From: Cellulomonas sp. Root930
Lineage (GTDB): Bacteria; Actinomycetota; Actinomycetes; Actinomycetales; Cellulomonadaceae
DNA: 64,000 nucleotides
Direction: 5' to 3'
NCBI GenBank assembly: GCA_001429255.1
Contig: LMJI01000001.1
Coordinates: forward strand, 2,645,879-2,709,878
Shown here: positions 8,588-17,545 of the stretch, piece after piece
Layout of the letters: every line of letters starts with the position of its first letter
Position numbering within the stretch: the stretch's first letter is position 1
The notes under the pieces: generated by a model
Database searches by the model: none
What the model saw: only the letters and a program-made list of their open reading frames with translations
Told to the model about the DNA's origin: nothing
Made by a program: the position numbers and the translations under genes

Positions 8588-9378
8588 CGGGCGAGCCCGA
8601 CGATGGCGGCCGCGGTCATCTCCGCCGCGGTGTGCTGCACGAGGTGCCGGTGACGGGGGATCTCGAGGAGCGTGCCCGCGGTCGCTGCCGATGCCAGCTG
8701 CGCACACCACGCACGGCGGGCGACGGGGTCGTCTCCGCCGCGGATCACCAGGGTGGGGGCGATGACCCTGCGCAGCGTCTGGTCCGTCCGGTACGCCAGC
8801 ATCGGGGCCAGCTCGGTCAGGTACCAGCGGGGGCCGCACCGCAGGTAGTCCAGGAACGCCAGGGCATTGCCCGAGGGGGGTTCCTTGACCGCGTCGCGCA
8901 CGAGGTCGCGGGCCTGGGAGAGCGGGCGAGCACGCGCCGGATCGGTGACGGGTCCGATGAGGACGAGGTGCGTGACGAGATCGGGGCGCTGCGCCGCGAG
9001 CTCCGTGGCGAACTGGGCGCCCATGGAGTGACCGACGAGGACCACGCGGTCGAGTCCCATCATGTCCAGCGCTCCGCCGATCAGCGCGGCACCCGCATCG
9101 ATCGTCAGCGGGCCGCCCGGCTTCGGCCTGCCGCCGAAGCCGGGCAGGTCGACGCAGTGGGTCGTCCCCGTGCGCTGCAGCTCGCGTCCGAGGCGCTCGA
9201 GGTAGCGGTGGGACATGCCCAGGCCGTGCACCAGGACGAAGACGGGTGCGTCGGTGTCGCCGTCCGAGGACAGCACCGCCAGCTCGTGCTCCCCGACCCG
9301 CACGACGTGCCGGCGAGGTCCTGAGGCCGACGCGGTGTCACGGACCGCGGCGCCGGGAACGACCGAACGTCGAGTCAT
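8584..9378 (-). CDS. alpha/beta hydrolase
   Basis: The 264-residue protein is an alpha/beta hydrolase fold enzyme. It shows the oxyanion segment VLVHGLGMSHRY, the nucleophile elbow GHSMG, an Asp in VIRGGDDPVARR and the catalytic His in RHRHLVQ. The substrate is unknown; small esters, lactones or quinone-type compounds are possible given the NmrA partner. The ATG at 9378 was chosen for the GGAG upstream. It is the first gene of a two-gene operon. Confidence 0.85.
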   Translation of the reverse strand: MTRRSVVPGAAVRDTASASGPRRHVVRVGEHELAVLSSDGDTDAPVFVLVHGLGMSHRYLERLGRELQRTGTTHCVDLPGFGGRPKPGGPLTIDAGAALIGGALDMMGLDRVVLVGHSMGAQFATELAAQRPDLVTHLVLIGPVTDPARARPLSQARDLVRDAVKEPPSGNALAFLDYLRCGPRWYLTELAPMLAYRTDQTLRRVIAPTLVIRGGDDPVARRAWCAQLASAATAGTLLEIPRHRHLVQHTAAEMTAAAIVGLAR

Positions 9379-9507
9379 GCAGGGCTCCGACCGGGAGTCT
9401 GGGAGGCAGCCGGCGAGCGCGGCGGCGGAGGGCACGGCCGCGAGCGCGGCCCGCGTCAGTATGCGGCCCCGCCGTGCACCCCGCCCGTCCCGGGTGCCAC
9501 AGCACGA

Positions 9508-9529
9508 AGGCCCCCTCGAGAGGGGGCCT
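9508..9529. terminator. hairpin terminator after tRNA-Asn
   Basis: AGGCCCCCTC and GAGGGGGCCT form a 10-bp perfect inverted repeat with almost no loop. It lies about 15 bp past the 3' end of the minus-strand tRNA-Asn and before the hydrolase operon start. There is no long U-run, as is common in high-GC actinobacteria. Confidence 0.7.
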
Positions 9530-9544
9530 CACCTGCGGACCTGC

Positions 9545-9620
<76 letters not shown>

Positions 9621-9668
9621 TCGTGCGGGAAGAAACTCTAGCAGCCGCTGCGGGGTGCCCCGGACGCG

Positions 9669-10181
9669 TCAGCGGGGCAGCCCGACGGCGTCGCGGACCT
9701 CGTTCTCCGCCGCGTCCAGGATCGCCGCCACGGCGGGATCGGACACGTCGACGGCTGCATCGCCGAGGACCTGCGTGAACAGTCCGCCGTCCTCGTCGCG
9801 GCGCAGGACGACACGGACGCGGTGGTCGCCGGGCAGTGTGACGGACGTCGCGTGCACGACGGACTGCTGCACCCTCTCGCGGAACGTCTGGGAGAACGCG
9901 TACGAGCCCGGCACCTCGGCGAAGGTCAGCTGCTCGGACTCGCCCGTCACCCAGCGCAGGGTCATGGTGCGGGTCGCGGCGTCCAGGGAGCCGTGGTCGA
10001 CGTCCGACCAGGGGCGCCGGGCGACCGGGCCGTCCGGTCCTAGGAGGTGCAGCGCGCGGCGGGTGGCGACGGCCCACCGGCCGTCGGCCAGCTCGGTGCT
10101 CACCAGGACGGTGTCACCCGGGTGCAGGTCGAGGCGACTGCGGTCGGCAGCGGGGATCCGGCGTCGGGAGAACAGGGCCAC
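9669..10181 (-). CDS. conserved hypothetical protein
   Basis: The 170-residue soluble protein starts VALFSRRRIPAADR. The N-terminal half reads as beta-strands (DTVLVSTELADGRWAVATRRALHLL). The C-terminal half holds a GDHRVRVVLRRDEDG segment and a helix rich in Asp and Ala. I do not recognise a named domain; it resembles conserved actinobacterial proteins of unknown role. TACCGT at 10193-10188 ends 6 nt before the GTG, suggesting a leaderless start. It is next to tRNA-Asn. Confidence 0.65.
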   Translation of the reverse strand: MALFSRRRIPAADRSRLDLHPGDTVLVSTELADGRWAVATRRALHLLGPDGPVARRPWSDVDHGSLDAATRTMTLRWVTGESEQLTFAEVPGSYAFSQTFRERVQQSVVHATSVTLPGDHRVRVVLRRDEDGGLFTQVLGDAAVDVSDPAVAAILDAAENEVRDAVGLPR

Positions 10182-10334
10182 GACCTCACGGTACCCGCGT
10201 GCTTACCTCTGACCGTGCCCCCGAGAGCGAGCAGAAATCAGGACGAAGTATCTGATTGCGCCCACGAGGATCTTGGAAGGTGGCGCGGCCGTTCCCGACC
10301 GCGTCCTGGGAGCGCGACGGGATCGAGGGATGAC

Positions 10335-10775
10335 ATGAAGACTGCGTATCGGGTGCTCGCCTACCTGGTGGCCACCGGGGTGTTCGTGCAGGCGGGCGCG
10401 ATCGCCTACGCCTGGTTCAGCACGCTCAACGAGCTCGACGGCGGAGCCGTCATCGACTCGGAGTGGGAGGGCAACCTCGGGCACGCGATGCACGGGATCG
10501 TGGGGACGATGGTGATCCCGCTGCTGGTGATCGCCCTGCTCATCGTGTCGTTCTTCGCCAAGTTCCCCGGCGCGGTGCGCTACGCCCTGATCATCCTGGG
10601 CCTGCTCCTGCTGCAGATCGTGCTCGCGTTCGTGGCCTTCGGTGCGCCCCTCGTCGGTGCCCTGCACGGGGCGAACGCGCTCGCGCTGCTCGGTGTGAGC
10701 ATCACGGCCGCCCAGCGAGTGCCGCGGGCGACGACGACGACGGGCTCGTCGGCGCCGGCCACCGCCGTCGCCTGA
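10335..10775 (+). CDS. four-helix membrane protein next to multicopper oxidase
   Basis: The 146-residue protein has four predicted membrane helices: residues about 6-28, 48-72, 78-96 and 100-118. Single histidines in the second helix (NLGHAMHGIVG) and the fourth (ALHGANALALLG) could bind heme or metal. That arrangement recalls small quinone- or cytochrome-like membrane proteins, but I cannot name the family. The ATG at 10335 has GAGGGATGA upstream. The multicopper oxidase gene begins 5 bp after its stop, so they form an operon and may work together in redox or copper handling. Confidence 0.65.
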   Translation: MKTAYRVLAYLVATGVFVQAGAIAYAWFSTLNELDGGAVIDSEWEGNLGHAMHGIVGTMVIPLLVIALLIVSFFAKFPGAVRYALIILGLLLLQIVLAFVAFGAPLVGALHGANALALLGVSITAAQRVPRATTTTGSSAPATAVA

Positions 10776-10779
10776 CCCG

Positions 10780-12263
10780 GTGACCGAGCGCGAGGCACTG
10801 GGCCGACGGCGGCGAGTCGTCGCCGCCGTCGTCGCCTCGCTGCTCGTCCTCGGGCCGCTCGCGTGGTTCTGGTGGACCAGCCTGGTACCGGCGAACGCGT
10901 CGGTGATGGACATGGGCTACCCGGACACGGGCGGTGCTCCTGGGGCCACCCCTGGGCACGGCCACACGCCGACGGACGGCCCCGGCGTCAGCCTCGCGAC
11001 GCTCGCCGGTCCGTCCGGCGGCGACCCCGACGTCGCGCTCACCCTCACCGCCGACACGGGCCCGATCGAGGTCGGCGGCCGCACGCTGGACGGCTACACG
11101 CTCAACGGGACGTCCCCCGGGCCCACCATCGAGGCCGAGGTGGGCGACCTCGTCGAGGTGACCCTCGTCAACCGCTCGGTGCCCGACGGCACCACGCTGC
11201 ACTGGCACGGGGTGGACGTGCCCAATGCCGAGGACGGCGTCGCGGGGGTCACGCAGGACGCCGTGCCCCCGGGCGGCTCGCACGTCTACCGGTTCGTCGT
11301 CGAGGACGCCGGCACGTACTGGTACCACTCCCACCAGGTCTCCCACGCGCAGGTGCGCGGCGGTCTGTTCGGCGCGCTCGTCGTCCACCCGCCGGGCTCG
11401 GACGAGGGTGCTCAGGCCGTCGCGGCCGTCCACACCTATGGTGCGGTGCCGACGATCAACGGCTCGGCGGAGTCCTTGCGCGTTCCCGCGAACCCGGCGA
11501 CCAGGTGCGGGTCCGCGTCGTGAACACCGGGTCGGGGGTGCTGCGCGCCTGGGTGCCGGGGGCGCAGTACCGGCTGCTCGCGCTCGACGGGCGCGACCTG
11601 CACGGCCCTGGGACGGTCACCGACGAGGCCGTGGCGATCGGCGGAGGAGGGCGCGCCGACCTCGAGGTGACCGTCCCGGACGACGGCGGCTCCGTCCGGG
11701 TCCGGCTGGGCTCGCAGTCGGTGCTCGTCGGACCCGGCGACGACGCGCCCGACGGCGACGACCCGCGCACCACGCTCGACCTGCTGACCTACGGCACGCC
11801 CACCGACGTCGGCTTCGACCCGCGCGCCGCCGACCGCCGGTTCGACTACGCGATCGGTCGCCGGCCCGGGTTCGTCGCCGGTCGGCCGGGGCTGCAGTGG
11901 ACGATCAACGGGCACACCTACCCGGATGTGCCGATGTACGTCGTCAGCGAGGGCGACGTGGTGCAGATGACGCTGCGCAACTCCAGCGGTCAGGGGCACC
12001 CGATGCACCTGCACGGCCACCATCTCCTCGTCCTGTCACGCGACGGAGAACCCTCGACGGGCAGCCCGTGGTGGACGGACTCGCTCGAGCTGGCCGCGGG
12101 GGAGTCCTACGAGGTGGCGTTCGTCGCCGACAACCCCGGCATCTGGATGGACCACTGCCACAACCTGCCGCACGCCCAGCAGGGCCTCGTCGCGCACCTG
12201 GCCTACGAGGGCGTCGACACGCCGTACCTGCTGGGCGGGGACGCGGACAACGCCCCGGAGTGA
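10780..12263 (+). pseudogene. multicopper oxidase, interrupted by a single frameshift
   Basis: The first frame (10780-11523) encodes an N-terminal membrane anchor and cupredoxin domains with copper motifs HWHG (residues 141-144) and YHSH (182-185). It then ends out of frame as RCGSAS-stop. The second frame continues without a stop to 12263 and supplies the remaining motifs HPMHLHGHH and DHCHNLPHAQQ. Restoring one G in the AACCCGG run at 11491-11497 joins the frames as ANPGDQVRVRVVNTGSG and gives 494 codons. Without it the type 1 copper site and half of the trinuclear site are lost. This could be a true inactivating deletion or a sequencing error. Intact relatives oxidise copper, manganese or phenols outside the membrane. 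Confidence 0.85.
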
Positions 12264-12289
12264 AGCCTCGATAGGGTGTGCGGTGCCTC

Positions 12290-12363
12290 GGGGCAGTAGC
12301 TCAGCCGGTCAGAGCAGCGGACTCATAATCCGTGGGTCGTGGGTTCAAGCCCCACCTGCCCCA
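12290..12363 (+). tRNA. tRNA with CAT anticodon (elongator Met or Ile2)
   Basis: Acceptor GGGGCAG pairs with CTGCCCC, the anticodon loop is CTCATAA (anticodon CAT), and the T-arm is GGGTTCAAGCCC. The discriminator is A and no CCA is encoded. It is not an initiator tRNA, because the anticodon stem lacks the three G-C pairs. The TTCAAGC T-loop is more like tRNA-Ile2, whose C34 is changed to lysidine, but Met cannot be excluded. TAGGGT at 12272-12277 is a likely -10. Confidence 0.95.
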
Positions 12364-12447
12364 CCCTTTCGCCCGAGCTCTCCGGTCGCCGGACGGCCCC
12401 CCTCCTGCCACGATCGGCCCGACGGGGGCCCGGCCGAAGGAGATGCA

Positions 12448-13254
12448 GTGGTGGCGACGAGCAGCACGGCGAACGCGCAGCGAGGATGGGAGCTCGCGGC
12501 GCGAGCGGGCTACGCGGTCAGCGGGGTCCTGCACATCCTGATCGGGGTGCTGGCGTTGCGGGTCGCGTTCGGCAGCCCCGCCCAGCAGGCGGACCAGTCC
12601 GGGGCGCTCGGCACGATCGCCGCCACCCCGTTCGGTGCCACGGTCCTGTGGTTCTCGGTGCTCGCCTTCGTCGCACTCGGCACGTGGCAGGCGGCCAAGG
12701 CGATCGCCGGCGTCTCACCGAGCGGTGCCGGTTCCGGTGGCGGTGCGGGGGAGCGCGCCAAGGCAGCCGGTCGCGCGATCGTGTACGCGGGACTCGCGCT
12801 CACCGCGCTGAGCTTCGCCCGCGGTGGCGGATCCTCGAGCTCCGCGCAGACGGCGGACATGACCGCGAAGCTCATGGGGGCGCCCGGGGGTCGACTGCTG
12901 GTGGCTGCGCTCGGGATCGCGATCCTCGCCGTGGGCGTCTACCACGTCTACAAGGGGTGGAAGAAGAAGTTCCTCGAGGACCTGCACCGACTGCCCTCCG
13001 GGTCCGCCGGCCCGGTCGTCCGTCGCCTCGGCGTGATCGGCTACGTGGCGAAGGGTGTCGCGCTGGCGATCGTCGGTGTGCTGTTCATCACGGCGGCTGC
13101 CCAGGCCGACCCGTCCAAGGCCACGGGGCTCGACGGGGCGCTCCACACCCTGCGTGACCAGCCCGCGGGCGTGGTCATGCTGGTCATCGTCGCGCTCGGG
13201 TTCATCGCGTTCGGCGCGTACTCGTTCGTGCGCGCCCGGTATGGCCGCATATAA
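12448..13254 (+). CDS. DUF1206 membrane protein
   Basis: The 268-residue protein has six predicted membrane helices in three pairs, each pair beginning with a similar motif: LAARAGYAVSGVLHILIGVLALR, AAGRAIVYAGLALTAL and RRLGVIGYVAKGVALAIVGVLF. This three-fold repeat is the DUF1206 pattern; the function is unknown. The GTG at 12448 was chosen because AAGGAG lies 5 nt upstream; the next codon is also GTG. The gene stands alone between a tRNA and the bldC unit. Confidence 0.85.
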   Translation: MVATSSTANAQRGWELAARAGYAVSGVLHILIGVLALRVAFGSPAQQADQSGALGTIAATPFGATVLWFSVLAFVALGTWQAAKAIAGVSPSGAGSGGGAGERAKAAGRAIVYAGLALTALSFARGGGSSSSAQTADMTAKLMGAPGGRLLVAALGIAILAVGVYHVYKGWKKKFLEDLHRLPSGSAGPVVRRLGVIGYVAKGVALAIVGVLFITAAAQADPSKATGLDGALHTLRDQPAGVVMLVIVALGFIAFGAYSFVRARYGRI

Positions 13255-13291
13255 ATCACCCGTTTGCGCGCGAAACGTGCGGTCGAGGTTG

Positions 13292-13320
13292 TTGCACAAG
13301 CGTCCAGTTTCGGGCATAGT
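13292..13320 (+). promoter_or_regulatory. sigma-70-type promoter of the riboswitch-bldC unit
   Basis: A -35 element TTGCAC (13292-13297) and a -10 element CATAGT (13315-13320) are separated by exactly 17 bp. Transcription would start near 13327, right at the first base of the riboswitch, so the leader is almost entirely aptamer. Confidence 0.7.
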
Positions 13321-13326
13321 TCCCTT

Positions 13327-13409
13327 TGTCAGCGACAACGGCAAACCCGCTGCAAGGCGGGGACGCAAAGCCACGGGGCCCACTGGGCCAGCCGAGCTAC
13401 CGAACGACA
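13327..13409 (+). promoter_or_regulatory. cyclic-di-GMP-I (GEMM) riboswitch upstream of bldC
   Basis: The leader carries the GEMM consensus: GGCAAACC near 13340, a hairpin CCCGC...GCGGG capped by a GCAA tetraloop, then GGGACGCAAAGCCACGGG, a second hairpin GGCCC-ACT-GGGCC, and GAGCTACCG near 13394-13402. The base corresponding to G20 of the Vc2 aptamer is G, which favours c-di-GMP over cGAMP-type ligands. Basal pairing of TGTC (13327-13330) with GACA (13406-13409) abuts the ribosome-binding AGGAG (13409-13413). Ligand binding could therefore change access to the start of bldC; on or off cannot be told. Confidence 0.88.
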
Positions 13410-13420
13410 GGAGAACCATC

Positions 13421-13636
13421 ATGGCTGTCACCACCGACGCCCCCCTCTCGCAGGGCGCTCTGCTCACGCCGGGCGAGGTCGCCGTGCTCTTCCGCGTCGA
13501 CCCGAAGACGGTCACGCGCTGGGCCCAGGCCGGCAAGCTCTCGGCCGTCCGTACCCTCGGCGGACACCGCCGCTTCCACGAGTCCGAGGTGCGTTCGCTC
13601 CTCACGGGCGTCCCCACGCAGCGCGCGGCGGAGTGA
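13421..13636 (+). CDS. bldC: BldC-like MerR-type developmental DNA-binding protein
   Basis: This 71-residue protein is a single winged-helix domain of the MerR superfamily without an effector domain. LLTPGEVAVLFRVDPKTVTRWAQAGKL and the following LGGHRRFHESEVRSLL match Streptomyces BldC closely. BldC binds direct repeats cooperatively and controls the start of development and secondary metabolism. The ATG at 13421 has AGGAG 7 nt upstream, adjoining the riboswitch. It forms a self-contained unit with its own promoter, c-di-GMP aptamer and terminator. In Streptomyces c-di-GMP acts on development through BldD; here the second messenger appears to reach BldC through RNA. Confidence 0.93.
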   Translation: MAVTTDAPLSQGALLTPGEVAVLFRVDPKTVTRWAQAGKLSAVRTLGGHRRFHESEVRSLLTGVPTQRAAE

Positions 13637-13656
13637 TCCCGACCTTCAGCTAGAAC

Positions 13657-13692
13657 AGAAGAGCCCCTCCCGACGTCGGGAGGGGCTCTTCT
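13657..13692. terminator. bidirectional terminator between bldC and arcA
   Basis: An 18-bp perfect palindrome (13657-13674 with 13675-13692; arms beginning AGAAGAGCCCC) lies between the convergent bldC and arginine deiminase genes. It touches the arginine deiminase stop codon. It can terminate both strands, with TCTTCT and its complement at the ends. Confidence 0.9.
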
Positions 13693-14942
13693 CATGTCTC
13701 GGGGAGCGGGTCCCGGACGATCGGGCAGGTCATGCAGTGCCCGCCGCCGCGTCCGCGACCGAGCTCGGCGCCGCGGATCTCGATCACCTCGACGCCCGCA
13801 GCCCGCAGCAGGGCGTTGGTCGTCGTGTTGCGGTCGTAGGTGAACACGACTCCTGGCTCCACGGCGACCGCGTTGTTGCCGCTGTCCCACTGCTGGCGCT
13901 CGGACGCGTAGGCGTCGCCGCCGGTCTCGATCACGCGCAGGCCGGGCAGGTCCAGCGCACCGGCGACGACGTCGACGAACCGCGCACTGCCCTCGTCGGT
14001 GATGTGCACGCCACCGCCGTCGCCCGGACGCAGCGTGAAGGGGTGGATCGCGTCGACGATCCTCGGGTAGAGCGTCACGACGTCCCGGTCGGCGAACGTG
14101 AAGACCGTGTCCAGGTGCATCGCCGAGCGCAGCTTGGGCATCCCGGCGACGACGACGCGCTCGGCCGCACCCTGGGCGAACAGCGCGGCGGCCAGCTGCG
14201 TGATGCCCTGGCGCGACGTCCGCTCGCTCATGCCGACCAGCACGGTCCCGTTTCCGACCGGCATGACGTCGCCGCCCTCGATCGTGGAGCGTCCCCAGTG
14301 GCGCTCGGGGTCGCCCCACCACACGGTCGACCCCGCGAAGTCCGGGTGGAACTGGTAGACCGCCTTCATCAGCAGCGTCTCGTCGTGCCGCGCCGGGAAG
14401 TAGAGCGGGTTGAGCGTGACGCCCCCGTACAGCCAGCACGTGGTGTCGCGGGTGTAGAGCGTGTTGGGGAGCGGCGGCATGACGTACTCCCGCGCGTCCG
14501 GGGAGGACTCGGCGAGCGCGAAGTGGTCGTCGTCGAACCCGCCGGTGATGTCGACGGTGGCGAGCCCGCCGATGAGGAACTCGGCGAGTCGCGCGGGCTC
14601 GAGGCGCTCCAGGAACTCGCGGGCGTCGTCCACGAGCTCCAGCCCGACGTCGTCCGGCACGATCTTGCGGTCGAGCAGCCAGTCCCGGGCGCCGGGGACG
14701 GCCATCGTCTCGGCGAGGACCCGGTGGAGCTCCAGCACCTCGACGTCCCGCGCCCGCAGCTGCGCGACGAACGCGCGGTGGTCGGCGATCGCGTTCTCCA
14801 CCCAGAGCACGTCGTCGAAGAGCAGGTCGGCCGCGTTGGTGGGAGTCAGGCGCCGGTGGGCGAGGCCCGGTTCGCAGACCAGGACCTTGCGGAGGCGCCC
14901 GACCTCGGAGTGGACGCCGTTCGGTGCTGCCTCGGTCGGCAT
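13692..14942 (-). CDS. arcA: arginine deiminase
   Basis: ArcA converts L-arginine to citrulline and ammonia, the first step of the arginine deiminase pathway. The 416-residue length is normal. Active-site motifs are present: [28 protein letters not shown] and the catalytic cysteine in [13 protein letters not shown] (about C403). No arcB, arcC or antiporter gene is adjacent, so the protein may serve arginine breakdown or ammonia production alone, or with genes elsewhere. GGAG lies before the ATG at 14942. It follows the TetR gene after 37 bp on the same strand and might be co-transcribed. Confidence 0.95.
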   Translation of the reverse strand: MPTEAAPNGVHSEVGRLRKVLVCEPGLAHRRLTPTNAADLLFDDVLWVENAIADHRAFVAQLRARDVEVLELHRVLAETMAVPGARDWLLDRKIVPDDVGLELVDDAREFLERLEPARLAEFLIGGLATVDITGGFDDDHFALAESSPDAREYVMPPLPNTLYTRDTTCWLYGGVTLNPLYFPARHDETLLMKAVYQFHPDFAGSTVWWGDPERHWGRSTIEGGDVMPVGNGTVLVGMSERTSRQGITQLAAALFAQGAAERVVVAGMPKLRSAMHLDTVFTFADRDVVTLYPRIVDAIHPFTLRPGDGGGVHITDEGSARFVDVVAGALDLPGLRVIETGGDAYASERQQWDSGNNAVAVEPGVVFTYDRNTTTNALLRAAGVEVIEIRGAELGRGRGGGHCMTCPIVRDPLPET

Positions 14943-14979
14943 CGCAGGGCCTCCACGTCGTGTGTCGGGCGGGGAATGC

Positions 14980-15522
14980 TCAGTGCACCGTAGCGAGGAC
15001 CGCCGCCCGGACGTGCTCCAGGGTGCGCTCCGGCTGGAAGACGAGCCACTCGAGCCCCGCGAGCAGCGTCGCGCCGAACAGGGCTGCCGCGGTCAAGGAG
15101 GCGTCCCGGGAGGGCCAGGTCTCGGCGACGACGGCGGCGAACGCTCCCATCGCCTCCTCGCGGACCAGCCGGATCGAGTCCTGCCAGCTGCGTCCGGTGC
15201 GGAACGTCTCCGCGACCATGAGCTTGGCGAAGTCCGGGTGGCTGCGGACCTGGTCGAGCAGCTCGGTGACCAGGGCGTCGAGCGCGTCCCGTCCGTGCAG
15301 GCCGACGGTCGCGCCGCGCAGGGCGACGGTCAGCCGGCCCACGCCCTCCGTGATGATCGCCTCGAACAGCGCCGACTTGGAGCCGAAGTTGTAGAACACG
15401 CTGCCCTTGGCGACGCCGGCAGCTGACGCGATGTCCTCGACCGAGGTGGCGGTGAACCCGCGGTCGGCGACGAGAGCAAGAGCGGCCTCGACGATGTGCT
15501 CGCGGGTGGTCGTCGTGCGCAT
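14980..15522 (-). CDS. TetR-family repressor of the ABC/YhgE operon
   Basis: This 180-residue regulator has the TetR N-terminal helix-turn-helix ([40 protein letters not shown], about 9-48). A helical ligand-binding domain follows. It is the third gene of an operon with an ABC ATPase and a YhgE/Pip membrane protein, 13 bp after the latter. A perfect palindrome in front of the ATPase gene is its likely operator, so it probably represses its own export operon until an effector binds. Confidence 0.9.
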   Translation of the reverse strand: MRTTTTREHIVEAALALVADRGFTATSVEDIASAAGVAKGSVFYNFGSKSALFEAIITEGVGRLTVALRGATVGLHGRDALDALVTELLDQVRSHPDFAKLMVAETFRTGRSWQDSIRLVREEAMGAFAAVVAETWPSRDASLTAAALFGATLLAGLEWLVFQPERTLEHVRAAVLATVH

Positions 15523-15535
15523 GGGCGTCAGCCTC

Positions 15536-17536
15536 TCAGATGCTCAGGACGGGGTGGAGGCGCGCGACGGTCCAGGTGCGTAGGCGCCCGGCCTTCCACG
15601 CCGTCACCGCCAGGGACGCGACCGCCAGGCCCACCAGGTAGGCCACGGCTTGCCACAGACGCGCGTCGGGCGTGCCGGTGATCAGGTCCCGGAGGCCCTC
15701 GACCGCGTACGTCATGGGCAGGATCGGGTGGATCGCCTGGAAGAACGCGGGGGTGGTCTCCACGGGATAGGTGCCGCTCGCCGACGTGATCTGCAGCATG
15801 AGCAGCGCGATCGTCGCCACCTTGCCGGCGGCCGAGCCGAGCACGGCCAGCAGCATCTGCTGGACGGCCAGGAACGTCGCGGCGACCAGCAGGAGGAACG
15901 CGATGGTGCCCACGGGGTGCCCGACGCTGAGCCCGAGCCCGAACCCGACGACGCCCAGCAGCAGGAGCACCTGGCCGGCGCCGATGACGAGCGAGGGCAG
16001 GTAGCCGGCGAGCGCGACGCGCCACCCGGACGCCGGCGTCGCGAGCGCACGCGTGGGCAGCGGCCGCAGGAGCAGCCAGGTGATCAGGCCCCCGACGAAG
16101 AGGGCAAGCGGGATGAACAGGGGAGCGAAGCCCTCACCGAGGCTGGCGGCGGGCGCGACGTCCTCGTCCTCGATCGCGACCGGGGTGGCCAGAGCGTCCG
16201 CGCGGGCGGTGCGCTGCGCGTCGCTGTCGTCGGGGATCTGCGTCGCGCCGTCGGTCAGGCCGTCCGCCAGCTGCTGGGCGCCCCCGCCCAGCTGCCCGGT
16301 GCCGTCGGCCACCCGGGCGGCTCCGTCGGCGAGCGTGCCGGTCCCGGTGGCGAGGCTGTCGGTGCCCGCGACGAGGGAGTCCGCTCCGTCGGCCGCCTGC
16401 TGTGCGCCGGTCGCGAGCGTGGAGGCGCCCCCGGCCAGATCGCTGGAGGAGTCCGCGAGCGTGCCCAGACCGGTGCTGAGCGACTGCGCTCCGCCGGCAG
16501 CGCGCTCAGCTCCGTCGTCGAGCGCGTCGAGCTGGTCCGTCATCGTCGCGACGGCGCCCGCGGAGGGGAGGTCGGTCCCGGCCAGCCCGGCCAGCAGGGC
16601 GGCCGCGTCGGCGTCCCCGGCGGACGCCCGGGCCGAGAGGTAGGCGGTGACCTGCGTGAGGCCGCCGGTCAGGGCGGGCAGCTGCCCGGCGAGGGCGTCC
16701 ACCTGCTGCACGGCGGCGTGGACGCCGTCGGCGACCTGCCGCGTGCCCGCCGCGAGCGACGTGCTCGAGGCGGCGGCCGAGCCGGCGCCGTCGGCGAGCC
16801 GCGAGGTGCCCGAGGCGAGCTGCGAGGCCCCGACGGACACCTGCGTCACGCCGGCGTCGAGCGCGGCTGCACCGGACGCGAGCTGCACCGCGCCGTCGTG
16901 GGCGTCGGTCGCCCCGTCGGCCACCTGCTGGGCGCCGGCACCGAGCTGTTCCGACGCGTCGCGCAGCGAGACCGCGCCGTCCGCCGCCCGCAGCATCCCG
17001 TCGCGCGCGGAGCCGAGGCCGACCAGCACTTGGTCCGCCGCCTCCTCGCCCGCGGTGGCGGCGACCGCGTCGCGGACGTGGTCCATCGCGGTGCGCCCGA
17101 GGGTCGTCCCGATGAACGAGTTGGCGTCGTTGTAGGTGACGTCGATCTGCGCCGCCGTCGGGTCGTCCCCGCCGGCGGAGGCCAGGTCAGCCGAGAAGTC
17201 GGTGGGGATGGTGACCGCGAAGTAGAAGTCGCCGTCGCGCACGCCGGCGGCGGCAGATGCGGCGTCCGTGACCACCCAGTCGAGGGCGGCGCCGTCGGTC
17301 AGGGTGTCGGTCAGGTCCTCGCCGGCGGTGAGGCGGGTGCCGTCCCGGTCGGCGCCCGCGTCGGCGTTCACCAGGGCGACCGGCATCGCGTCGAGGTGCG
17401 CGGTCGGGTTCCAGAACGCCCAGAGGTACAGCGCGCCGTAGAGCAGCGGGACCAGCAGCATGGCCGCGACGGCGAGCCGGGGGAGGCGTCCGCGGCGGAA
17501 GCGCTGCAGCTCGGTGCCGGAGGTGAGGGAGAGCAT
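15536..17536 (-). CDS. YhgE/Pip-type membrane protein with X-repeats
   Basis: The 666-residue protein starts with one membrane helix (about 22-42), followed by the extracytoplasmic YhgE/Pip N-terminal region (VALVNADAG). A long stretch of GA-rich heptad-like X-repeats (about 190-470, units like LASGAAALDAGV) follows, then five or six C-terminal helices of ABC-2 permease type (about 470-640). Relatives include phage-infection protein and parts of ESX-linked or MmpL-like export. With the ATPase gene 9 bp upstream it probably forms an ABC exporter for a lipid, peptide or drug. Confidence 0.88.
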   Translation of the reverse strand: MLSLTSGTELQRFRRGRLPRLAVAAMLLVPLLYGALYLWAFWNPTAHLDAMPVALVNADAGADRDGTRLTAGEDLTDTLTDGAALDWVVTDAASAAAGVRDGDFYFAVTIPTDFSADLASAGGDDPTAAQIDVTYNDANSFIGTTLGRTAMDHVRDAVAATAGEEAADQVLVGLGSARDGMLRAADGAVSLRDASEQLGAGAQQVADGATDAHDGAVQLASGAAALDAGVTQVSVGASQLASGTSRLADGAGSAAASSTSLAAGTRQVADGVHAAVQQVDALAGQLPALTGGLTQVTAYLSARASAGDADAAALLAGLAGTDLPSAGAVATMTDQLDALDDGAERAAGGAQSLSTGLGTLADSSSDLAGGASTLATGAQQAADGADSLVAGTDSLATGTGTLADGAARVADGTGQLGGGAQQLADGLTDGATQIPDDSDAQRTARADALATPVAIEDEDVAPAASLGEGFAPLFIPLALFVGGLITWLLLRPLPTRALATPASGWRVALAGYLPSLVIGAGQVLLLLGVVGFGLGLSVGHPVGTIAFLLLVAATFLAVQQMLLAVLGSAAGKVATIALLMLQITSASGTYPVETTPAFFQAIHPILPMTYAVEGLRDLITGTPDARLWQAVAYLVGLAVASLAVTAWKAGRLRTWTVARLHPVLSI

Positions 17537-17545
17537 GGCGAACCT

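Noticed and set aside
10863-12263. programmed -1 frameshift in the multicopper oxidase
   Set aside because: There is no slippery heptamer of the X-XXY-YYZ type at 11490-11500 and no downstream pseudoknot that I could see. A single-base deletion is the simpler explanation.
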